DNA of 64,000 nt from Carya illinoinensis (lineage: Eukaryota > Streptophyta > Magnoliopsida > Fagales > Juglandaceae): the NCBI RefSeq assembly GCF_018687715.1, contig NC_056765.1:10722001-10786000 (forward strand). The letters are read 5' to 3'. Position 1 is the stretch's first letter. Each line of letters opens with the position of its first letter. A program made the translations under genes and the position numbers. This document shows, one piece after another, positions 12,194 to 20,670 of this stretch. Below the pieces are notes generated by a model. The model ran no database searches and was not told the DNA's origin. It saw only the letters and a list, made by a program, of their open reading frames with translations.

Positions 12194-13540
12194 TCGGAGT
12201 GTATGTAGTCTGCCTTTACAACCATGAAATTGTGACCCTTTTTTATATATTGGAGGTTGAAGTACTTGGTATTCATATTCATGAATATCAGTTCTTTAGT
12301 TTTCCTAAGATAGGGTAGTTCCTTAGTTTTCCTAACACAAGGCGAACAAGTGTTAAAAAGGTTGGATGGTGTTTGGGTAGCAACTAAGGGTGGGGTGCAG
12401 GTCACCCACACCCGCCCTACCCTGGCAATCCGCCGTTACACCCTAGGCACAAGTGCAAGCAAGTAACTTGACTTTATGTATCTAAAAGGGCGGATTTCAA
12501 GCAGGGTACCCACAAGCCCGAATTTTAACCCGCCCACCTGCTTAGGTATATAAAGTTAAAAATAAGTTTTATCCTCTTACTCTTCTTTCCTCCTTAGCTT
12601 CACACGAACTCTTCTCTTCTTCTCATTCTCTTTTCTTCTTCTCCACCTTCTCCTCTTAGCCTTCTCATCTTCTTCATCTTTCTTTCCCTCCTCCCTTGCT
12701 TCTCTTCTTCTTCTTCTTCTTCTTCTTCTTCTTCTTCTTCTTCTTCTTCTTTTATTTTTTATTTTTATCTCTCCTTCACTACGTTCCATAGCATAGCACA
12801 TATCCATAGCCAAGCTGTGCCATGGGTGTGTGCAAACCCACAACCAAGTCATGTTGTGGCAATAGGAAAACCCATGAGCAACTTTTTTTTTTTCAATTTA
12901 AGACTTTTTTCCTAGGCTCTAGGCGTTGTTTAGATCTATGGATTTATCTTTGAATTTTATATTTATTTTTGAATCTATGAACTTTGGATGCGTTAGTATA
13001 AGGTTTAAAGTTTATTTGAGATTTGGATTGCAACCGGATAGTGGCTTGAGAGATCCACCCACCTATTCGGTAGGGAAAGATGGCTATAGTGCAAGAGTGG
13101 GATCAAGGCCAAAGTCCACCCTAAGCAGATCCGAGGGTCGAAAGCGGCTACTACCTACCCTTATAAGGCAGGTAGCACCCCCAGTAACACTAGAGATTTT
13201 GCCTTTGATAAGTTGGATCTTAAGCTTCTGTGTTATAAGAAAATATTATAAGATATTTCACTATCTCATCTTCTTTTTAATTGGCCTAAACACAACATAA
13301 GCCAATAAATTCATATTTTTTCAAATTTTTAGTTATTTTAAGAGCAAAACTAATAAAATATTTTCATTTTATCACAAAATGCCGTGTTATTAAAATTAAA
13401 AATAGATCTTATAAAAATAACTTCATAAAATAACTAGATATATTGAATTACTTAATTTTATAATTTAATATATTTAAAATTTCTATTTCATAAGATTCTT
13501 TTACAAACCAAATATATTTTCATTATCGCTCAATTTTGGA
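12194..13540. repeat. Intergenic repeats including a (CTT)n microsatellite
   Basis: This stretch contains a GGGTGGGGTGCAGGTCACCC-type start at about 12388, a pyrimidine-rich segment at 12580-12780 with a (CTT)n run near 12700-12750, and unassigned sequence at 12926-13300. The long arginine-rich reading on the minus strand is a translation of the CTT repeat. No gene was recognised. Confidence 0.5.
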
Positions 13541-14504
13541 AGGAGAAATACTTTTTACAGTCGGGAAATGTAGTCAGCATGCAGTCATGGAGAAAAAAGT
13601 GAATTAATACGGGACCTACATGAAAAAAAAAATTATGCCATCTACAAATCCAAGGAGTTTTGTATTTGGCACAGAAATGGAGTAAGGGTGGGAGCAAGAT
13701 GTCTCGTCCTTTCATTTTTGATACACTGGAAACAGTAAAATGTTTAATAGCCTTCTGAAGACTATCAGGAAACAAATCATCAATGGGGCCAAAGAAATGC
13801 CACCATTTTTGAAACCACAAAGGAAATGATTGCTTGCAGTTCTTGTTGAAATTGAAAAACCAAGAGTGCTGCATAGCTGGTGTTTGAAACAAAGGAAATC
13901 TTAACCAAGCTTCAATATAATCATAATAATTATACTGAGCATTAGAATCCTTGATTGTTTTGAAGGTAGATGGGTGGGTTTCCCATTCTTCTTCGGTTAT
14001 GACTGAAATGATAAAACAGTTGTGAAAGATGACCCTTGCAGGATCAACTTTGCAGTAAATGGGTTTAACTGAAATGGAACCGGTGCCAACCAAAATTCCA
14101 AGATAGTAGCTGAGGTTTTTGTTTAGATCCTCAGGGATCCAATGGAAACCTCAGGGAAAATAATCAGAAGCAATCTGGAAGGGATCTGTTTTTACTGATT
14201 TCTCAATGTAAAACAGATTCTGAAACCAAGCTTTTAAGAAATATTCTGCCTTGTTGGCAGAGGGAAATCTGGGGTTTATCGTAGCTAAGGGACTCGCATA
14301 CGCATCGTATGGAGTGACTAAGGTAGAAGCAAATGAACTGGGAGGAATTGGCCTAGGAACTTGTCCTAGACTGGTAAATCTATTGGCTATCTCCAGTGGG
14401 GAGGAAGCTATGGTTGATGCAGATGCTGGAGGCATAAGCATTGGTAAGACTGGTCTGGGAGGTGGTGAAGTAATCGGTGAAACCGGTTTCTTCTTCTTAC
14501 TCAT
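13530..14504 (-). pseudogene. Endogenous pararetrovirus ORF2, one premature stop
   Basis: The start ATG at 14504-14502 overlaps the ORF1 stop as ATGA, an arrangement known in florendoviruses and suggestive of coupled translation. The first part encodes 117 residues with a basic start (MSKKKKP) and a proline-rich stretch. TGA at 14153-14151 interrupts it. The same frame then stays open to TGA at 13532-13530 and contains an aromatic, tryptophan-rich motif (FPLWFQKWWHFFGP near 13800). Its function is unknown in the family. The last 30 or so codons lie in the MITE-like arm at 13543-13635, so the native C-terminus is probably lost. The gene is inactive as it stands unless the stop is read through. 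Confidence 0.7.
13543..13635. repeat. Left arm of an inverted repeat flanking the viral copy (MITE-like)
   Basis: This arm reads TACAGTCGGGAAATGTAGTC and later GGGACCTACATGAA. The reverse complement of 20335-20440 shares the same blocks: ACAGTCGG.AAAT..AGTC, TGCAGTC and GACCTACATGAA. A shorter relative at 45367-45536 has 9-bp target duplications, so the family is probably Mutator-like MITEs. The tail of viral ORF2 reads into this arm. Confidence 0.65.
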
Positions 14505-17500
14505 GTTTTCTGCAAGAATTCATGGGTAAGAAAATCAGGGATCGAATTATCAGAACCTTTGATAAATTCAATATCATAATCAAAAACACTTAAAATAGCT
14601 TGCCATCGTGCAAAAATCTGTTTTGATGCAATGTTTTTAACATCTTGTTCTAAAACAGTTTTAGCAGTTTTGCAATCAATGCGTAAAAGAAAATGCTGAT
14701 TAAGCAAATCACTTTGAAATTTAGAAACACATAGTACTACTGACAAAATCTCTTTTTTAATAGTACTATAATTATGCTGTGCATGGTTCCAGGTTCCGGA
14801 ATGGAAACGAACAATCTGTTCAGAAGAACCTGGTGAAACAACTTGTTTCAGGATGCCGCCATAGCCTGCGTCTGAGGCGTCAGTCTCGACAATTTTGAAG
14901 CTATTTGAAGTAGGAATCCCAAGACATGGAAGAGTTTTGACATGTGTCTTGATTTGTTTGACTACGTTGGTGTGAACATCAGTCCACGGAGAAGGATTAG
15001 AACGCAATCTCGCAAAGAGAGGGCGACATTGTTTTCTCATATCCTTGTAGAAATCCGAAATGTAATTTAAAGAACCAAGAAATCTTTGAAGTTGGTTTTT
15101 ATCAAGAATGACATCAGGAAATTTGTCAGCAAATTCAATGGCTCTTTGGATGGGCCTGATTTTGCCTTCAAAGATGTCATAACCAAGGAATCTGATCTTG
15201 GTTTGAAATAGCTTAATCTTTTTCGCAGAAACAACAAGTCCATTTCTTTTGATGATCTCAAGAAACGTTCTGAGATGTTTCCAGTGTTCATCAATAGATT
15301 TGGAGAAAACAAGAACATCATCTATGTAGACGATGGTGAAATCAGTGAATGATAGGAAAATATCATTCATAATATTTTGGAATTCACTAGGAGCATTCTT
15401 TAGCCCAAATGGCATGACGTTCCACTCATAGTGACCGAATGGAGTAGTGAAAGCAGTCTTGTACCGGTCAGACTCCCTAATTTGGATTTGCCAAAATCCA
15501 GACTTAAGGTCAAACTTGGAGAAAATAATTGCATCACTCAATCTATGAACCAAGTCATTCTTGTTAGGAATGGGATACCTAATCCACTCTAACACCTTGT
15601 TCAAAGGTTTGTAATTAATGACTAAACGGGGTGTACCTCGCTCAATCTCAGCATTTTTCTGAACATAAAAAGCTGCACATGACCAGGGTGACTTACTATG
15701 CCTGATGATATTTTTAGCAAGAAGATCCTGGATTTCATTTTTGCAAAACTCCAAAGTTTCTCTATTCATTTGAATAGGTCTTGCTTTGGTTGGAATTAAG
15801 TTTTCAGAGAAATCTTTAACATAAGGTAAAGAAACAACATGTTTCTTCCTATGCCAGAAAGCATTAGGAAGTTCCGAGCAGACTTCATAAATCAAAGTTT
15901 TTTGAAAATCTTCGATTTTAGATCTAAGCAAGGAATCATGCAAATTATCAGAAACACGTTTGAATCTAATTTCTTGTTTAAGAAAATCTAAATGTTTTCT
16001 TTTTGCAGAGAGCAGAAACACAGATCTTCTAGCAGTATCACGTTCAAACTTAGAAGCAAATTTAAACTTAACTTTCTGTCCAAAGGGGTCAGTGGTGATC
16101 CCATCGGCTTCAGAAAGGAATGGATAAATCATGTTAAGAAAGGGCATACCAAGAATAACATCATGAGTCAAATTCTTAACAAGCACAGAAGGAATCTTAA
16201 AGCAGACATTGTCCTGGCAAATATGAGCTGTGTTCAACTCATAGCGAATCTTCATCTTAGATCCGTTTGCCGAGAATAAATTCTCTTCGGACTTTTCGAA
16301 ATAGGAGGTAGGAACTAAGCCTTCTCGGATACAATTAAGATCCGCTCCTGAATCTATTAAAGCAACAGCAGAGAATTTGTATTCATGATTAACAATTATT
16401 TCTACTAAACAAAACCATTTTTGCGGGACAGAACGGTGAATCAAACAACATTCCTTAGTTGGATTAGAGGGTTCAGCATGGTCTGACTGGTTTGACTCAT
16501 CACCAGAAGGACTTTCATGATCAAATTCTTTATCCAACTTTAAACATGCTAAATCTTGTTTAAAAGATGCATTTTCAGATTTAAGATTCTTGATCTCTTC
16601 TCTGAGTTTAGTAATCTCTCTTTTTACAAGAGATACTTCATGTTGTAAATCATTTAATGAAATATCTTTGGGTTTTTGTTTTTGAAAACGTCCCAAAGTT
16701 TCTTCAAAAGAAATCTTGCCCTTGGAAGTCGATGGTTCTTTTCGAGTCATCGTTTCCTTAAGCTTTCTGAGATATTTCTCTTTAAGCTCAGGGTCTTGAA
16801 TTTGTGAGATAATCGAGAGGAGCATGTTTTCATGTTCCTGCTCTTTACTCAAAACAGTTCCTTGTTCTCTTCCTCCGTCTAAAACATTGATTGTTTTGAC
16901 TTTAGAAGCACAACAGGAATCATTGCACCCAAACTTGATATTTGGTGAGTTACTATGATCAGAGTCCGAGTGGTAATCAGATCCACTTGAACTAAGTTCA
17001 TCATCATCCGTGGATGTAGGAGATCCATGTTCGAGTAAACGAAACAAATCTTCTTGATCAACGGAATTGATATTTAACTCATTAAGCTTTTTCTTAAAAC
17101 CTTGTGGCTTCTTTGTACACTTATTCGCATAGTGTCCAGGTTGGCCACAATTAAAACATGCTCCCTTTGCAGGGGCTTTTGAAACCTTTTTCTGAAATGG
17201 TTTCTTTCTTGAAACCGGTTTTGAAACAGATTTTTTATAAAACTCCTCACGGGATCTGTTATAGTTCCTGCGAGGTTTTGAAAACTTTTTAGAACTCTTT
17301 CTGCGCTGCACAGATGGAGCAATAGGAGGAAGGCCAAATTGTTCACAAAAGTTTCCCATCTCATATTTGGCTTTCTTTCTATCTTTCATCTGTTGGGCAA
17401 TCATCCTTTGATCATTGCACATACTAATACCAAGTTTCTGAATAATACTTACAATATCACCGTAAGTATAATTATCATAATTCAGATAACCCGTAATATC

Positions 17501-20152
17501 AGTAAGTGAGTCCTTTACCTTAATGGCGAACAAACGAGGCAATCCATCAATGAACTTCTCTTTCCAGTAAGGTTTTTGAGAATCTTCTCTAAGCATAACA
17601 CGAGACATAAAAACATCTTTATACCAACGATAATCAGACATTTTATTGCATCGTAAGTTATTCAGATAATCAGAAACTCTATTTGTGATGTTGGAAGGGG
17701 TTCCAACAAAATGTTTAACTATGGTAAAAATCAGGGTATTGACACCATCAGGAGACCCATGGGTTCCTTCCCTTCGGTCTTCCTCGGGTGGCAATATGGG
17801 TAAACCATCTGTGTCTCTTTTGATAGCAGAACGAATGGTTTCCCTATCCTCGGTAGTGAGATGTTTATCCCACCAAGAACGAAGCATCCCTGAAAATCCG
17901 CTGGTCAGGATATCAACAATCTCAGTCTGACTGAGTTTGTTGTTGTAGTAAGCAATAGCAACCATGGACATACGATTCAGAGTATTGAGAATTTCTTGCT
18001 CAGAGAATCCATCAATATTCCATTCATACATTTGGTCAGCAGATACGGAGAACTGAGAGTGTGAACCTCTCTCTTCGTACTGTAAATCAGGAGGTGTGGG
18101 TCTAGAATACCAGTTTTTCGTGAGACCTATTGGTTTAATGTCTCTCGAATATATCCTGGCAAGTTCGGGTTTTTCAACTTGAAGACCCTGAAATTCTTTT
18201 TCAAGTAAATCAATTTTCTGAACTAAGGAATTATCAGACAAAGAAACATCATCATCAGAATCATTCCAAGTATGCACAGAAAAAGAATCATCAAAACTAA
18301 CCCCTGGGCCGTTTCTGTCAATAACAGAACAGGAGGGTTTTTCTTGCTTAATTTCAGCAAGCATTTGATCAAGTTTAGCCATTGTATTGGTCACTCCAAA
18401 ATGGATTTTTGACCTATCAGATGGTAGGACAATCAAAGGTTTTTCAATTGTTTTCTTTAAAGCAAGTTTTTCGAAAACAGGTTTTTCAACTTTTTCCTCT
18501 ATACGGTCGAGCTGTTGACCGATTGTATGGAGGGTCTGGTTGACGAAATTGTTTTGTTCTATGATCTTTTTGGTTTCAGCAAAAACATTTTCATTCGGAC
18601 CTGGATCCGAGATTTTGAAGGGCGAAGCTTTCACCTCAATCCCTTTGACAGAAACAAGGATGGTTTCTAAAGGAGGATGGCTGGTTTTCACAACTTTCCT
18701 GCCTTCTTCTTTAGTAAAATTGGTTTTTAAAACATTCAAAAATTTCTTTGAAACATAATGATTTTCAAGGAAGTCGAAGAATAAGATGTGCTTGCTATCT
18801 TTGTACATCTTTTTCTTCCATTCTTTTCGAATCTTCTGTTTCTCAGAAACTGAATAAATCCTATGATAAGTTTTTCGCTTATCACGGTTTTCTTTTGACA
18901 TAAAATCAGCATGTAAATTAACCATATCAATTACAAACAATTCAGAATCTAAATCATCTAATGCTTTATCCAAAACCATTAAGCTGGAGTGGACTGGAGC
19001 AACCATATCAGAAGCTGTAGGAGATGTTGATTCAACATCATCTTCTACTTGTACTTCTTCCTTTATGGATTTACCTTTGGATTTAAGATCCTCCTTGGTT
19101 GAATAATAAGCAGAGGTAACCTGGGACGAAGTTGAAATTCCTTCCAACTTTATGTCTTGGCTTGAGGGTTCTTCTTTTGAATGAAGTTCCCTAATCTGAA
19201 TCGGACGATTGGGATTTTCGCGATCCCTCAAGAATCTTTCGAGATTTTTATCTCTTAGATCTTGGTCCGAGCTACAAGAAGACCTAGAACCAGTGAAAGA
19301 ATTTCTCCTTTCAGACTGGTCAAAAGAAATCTTTACAGTACCATCAAGATATTGTTGGATGATCTTAAGGTCTGAGTTTTGAGCTGGTATCTTCCTGGGA
19401 GGAAGTTCCTGCTTGAGTACCCATTCATTTGGAAGAGTTACATCTTTCCAAAAGAGCATCTTGGGTGTTGTGATGTTAGAGTTCGAAGTTGAACTATACA
19501 TCAAAACGGTCTCATTTTTTGGAGACTTAATCTTAGCCTTTGGCTCAAGGCTAGTACTTAAGACTCTGTAATAGATGCGGTAAACTAAGGATATAGGTCT
19601 GCTGCCTTCAACCATATCAAAACCAGAGGTCTTAATACTCAAAGTTAGAGAAGACAAAACATTCTTATCAAACAAATCGACAGTTAAATCAGGATAACAA
19701 TTAAAATGAACTGGTCCGTCTATTAGGGATGTTTGAATGATCCCTAAAATACTATTATTGTAATTTAAATGTCTACCATCACGTAAACATAAAAGAACAC
19801 AAGCATCAATACCTTTTCTTACTAAAGGTACGACTGCAATTTGAACAGATGCAATATGCATAAACTTATAACCTTTTTCTTGAAAAGATTTTATTGTTTT
19901 CTTTTCAAATAGAACACAATGTTCTTGTGTTCTGGAAATAGGAAATGTTTGTTCTATTGTTTTGACATGAAATAAACTTTTCATTTTAGATTGAATCCAA
20001 GTGCGGTGATAAAGAGAATCAATTTTGATCTTTGGCATATGCCATTGATCAGAACTATTTGAATCATTTTCAGAAATCTCACAATCTTCTTCATTAACAA
20101 TATCAGGAGGCATACCTGACTGGGAACTGACAGATGAGTTAGATCTAAACAT
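14501..20152 (-). CDS. Endogenous pararetrovirus polyprotein ORF1 (florendovirus/petuvirus-like), intact
   Basis: An uninterrupted 1883-codon frame from ATG 20152-20150 to TGA 14503-14501. Approximate layout by residue: 30K-type movement protein 35-205 (HFNCYPDLTVDL near 150); low-complexity linker; capsid-like region 700-960 with SGFSGMLRSWWD; basic stretch; CCHC zinc knuckle C999-C1012 (CFNCGQPGHYANKC); coiled coil near 1160-1200; aspartic protease DSGA at 1267; reverse transcriptase with YIDDVLVF at 1609; RNase H with TDAS (D1758). Movement, capsid, protease, RT and RNase H in one frame with no integrase identify Caulimoviridae rather than a retrotransposon. The ATGA junction with ORF2 favours florendoviruses over petuviruses, which lack that ORF. 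A GTG codon nine bases upstream is in frame, but ATG 20152 is the first ATG after a TAG. Expression cannot be judged from sequence. Confidence 0.9.
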   Translation of the reverse strand: MFRSNSSVSSQSGMPPDIVNEEDCEISENDSNSSDQWHMPKIKIDSLYHRTWIQSKMKSLFHVKTIEQTFPISRTQEHCVLFEKKTIKSFQEKGYKFMHIASVQIAVVPLVRKGIDACVLLCLRDGRHLNYNNSILGIIQTSLIDGPVHFNCYPDLTVDLFDKNVLSSLTLSIKTSGFDMVEGSRPISLVYRIYYRVLSTSLEPKAKIKSPKNETVLMYSSTSNSNITTPKMLFWKDVTLPNEWVLKQELPPRKIPAQNSDLKIIQQYLDGTVKISFDQSERRNSFTGSRSSCSSDQDLRDKNLERFLRDRENPNRPIQIRELHSKEEPSSQDIKLEGISTSSQVTSAYYSTKEDLKSKGKSIKEEVQVEDDVESTSPTASDMVAPVHSSLMVLDKALDDLDSELFVIDMVNLHADFMSKENRDKRKTYHRIYSVSEKQKIRKEWKKKMYKDSKHILFFDFLENHYVSKKFLNVLKTNFTKEEGRKVVKTSHPPLETILVSVKGIEVKASPFKISDPGPNENVFAETKKIIEQNNFVNQTLHTIGQQLDRIEEKVEKPVFEKLALKKTIEKPLIVLPSDRSKIHFGVTNTMAKLDQMLAEIKQEKPSCSVIDRNGPGVSFDDSFSVHTWNDSDDDVSLSDNSLVQKIDLLEKEFQGLQVEKPELARIYSRDIKPIGLTKNWYSRPTPPDLQYEERGSHSQFSVSADQMYEWNIDGFSEQEILNTLNRMSMVAIAYYNNKLSQTEIVDILTSGFSGMLRSWWDKHLTTEDRETIRSAIKRDTDGLPILPPEEDRREGTHGSPDGVNTLIFTIVKHFVGTPSNITNRVSDYLNNLRCNKMSDYRWYKDVFMSRVMLREDSQKPYWKEKFIDGLPRLFAIKVKDSLTDITGYLNYDNYTYGDIVSIIQKLGISMCNDQRMIAQQMKDRKKAKYEMGNFCEQFGLPPIAPSVQRRKSSKKFSKPRRNYNRSREEFYKKSVSKPVSRKKPFQKKVSKAPAKGACFNCGQPGHYANKCTKKPQGFKKKLNELNINSVDQEDLFRLLEHGSPTSTDDDELSSSGSDYHSDSDHSNSPNIKFGCNDSCCASKVKTINVLDGGREQGTVLSKEQEHENMLLSIISQIQDPELKEKYLRKLKETMTRKEPSTSKGKISFEETLGRFQKQKPKDISLNDLQHEVSLVKREITKLREEIKNLKSENASFKQDLACLKLDKEFDHESPSGDESNQSDHAEPSNPTKECCLIHRSVPQKWFCLVEIIVNHEYKFSAVALIDSGADLNCIREGLVPTSYFEKSEENLFSANGSKMKIRYELNTAHICQDNVCFKIPSVLVKNLTHDVILGMPFLNMIYPFLSEADGITTDPFGQKVKFKFASKFERDTARRSVFLLSAKRKHLDFLKQEIRFKRVSDNLHDSLLRSKIEDFQKTLIYEVCSELPNAFWHRKKHVVSLPYVKDFSENLIPTKARPIQMNRETLEFCKNEIQDLLAKNIIRHSKSPWSCAAFYVQKNAEIERGTPRLVINYKPLNKVLEWIRYPIPNKNDLVHRLSDAIIFSKFDLKSGFWQIQIRESDRYKTAFTTPFGHYEWNVMPFGLKNAPSEFQNIMNDIFLSFTDFTIVYIDDVLVFSKSIDEHWKHLRTFLEIIKRNGLVVSAKKIKLFQTKIRFLGYDIFEGKIRPIQRAIEFADKFPDVILDKNQLQRFLGSLNYISDFYKDMRKQCRPLFARLRSNPSPWTDVHTNVVKQIKTHVKTLPCLGIPTSNSFKIVETDASDAGYGGILKQVVSPGSSEQIVRFHSGTWNHAQHNYSTIKKEILSVVLCVSKFQSDLLNQHFLLRIDCKTAKTVLEQDVKNIASKQIFARWQAILSVFDYDIEFIKGSDNSIPDFLTHEFLQKT

Positions 20153-20334
20153 CTTACTCACCTTGGTAATTACTGAAACAAAACTCTTGGGTACATCCTA
20201 AATCTAGGTCTTTTCGTTTTCCTAGCTGCAGGACTCACACATACCGGAGGGCCACAAGACCAAAACACAACCTCTATATCCCTTCAATGTCCTTCACAAG
20301 ATTCCGCTTTTGTTATTTCATTTTTATAACTTTT
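20153..20334 (-). other. Viral leader fragment upstream of ORF1
   Basis: About 180 bases between ORF1 and the right inverted-repeat arm. No TGGTATCAGAGC-type primer-binding site was seen, so the intergenic region with promoter and minus-strand primer site seems mostly missing. On the minus strand AAG|GTGAGTAAG, a perfect splice-donor consensus, lies immediately before the ORF1 ATG. Confidence 0.45.
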
Positions 20335-20450
20335 TTTTATTCATGTAGGTCCCCCTGAATATAAAATAATTTTTTTATAATTTTTTTTTATTTATTCCGT
20401 ACAGCCGACTGCACACCGACTGTATTTGCCGACTGTATCTAGCAAAGCCT
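20335..20450. repeat. Right arm of the inverted repeat flanking the viral copy (MITE-like)
   Basis: The arm holds TTCATGTAGGTCCCCC followed by GACTGCACACCGACTGTATT and CCGACTGTATCTAGC. It is the inverted counterpart of 13543-13635. No matching 9-bp target duplication was found outside the two arms. Confidence 0.65.
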
Positions 20451-20670
20451 ATACACAAACGAATATACTGACTTTTTGACCTTTGTTTAATTCAATTTTG
20501 CGGGTTTGCCCTCTCACGCTCGAAATACGGATAATTCGAAAATCGTTAGTGTTGTATCGTGTCCACCACCATCGGTCTCTACCTTCCACTGCCAACGCCT
20601 CATCTCCAAGCGCTCTCTCTCCCTAGTCTCTCTCATTAGAAGCTGAGAGTTCGCATCACTCTCTTCTCCC

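Noticed and set aside
12577..12852. Arginine- and lysine-rich minus-strand ORF of 91 codons
   Set aside because: It is the translation of a pyrimidine-rich tract with a (CTT)n microsatellite.
13543..20450. A 9-bp target duplication outside the inverted arms
   Set aside because: The nonamers bordering the two arms do not match, so transposition of the whole unit is not supported.
20161..20500. Search for a tRNA-Met primer-binding site of the viral copy
   Set aside because: No TGGTATCAGAGC-like sequence was found on the minus strand here, so a complete viral genome cannot be claimed.
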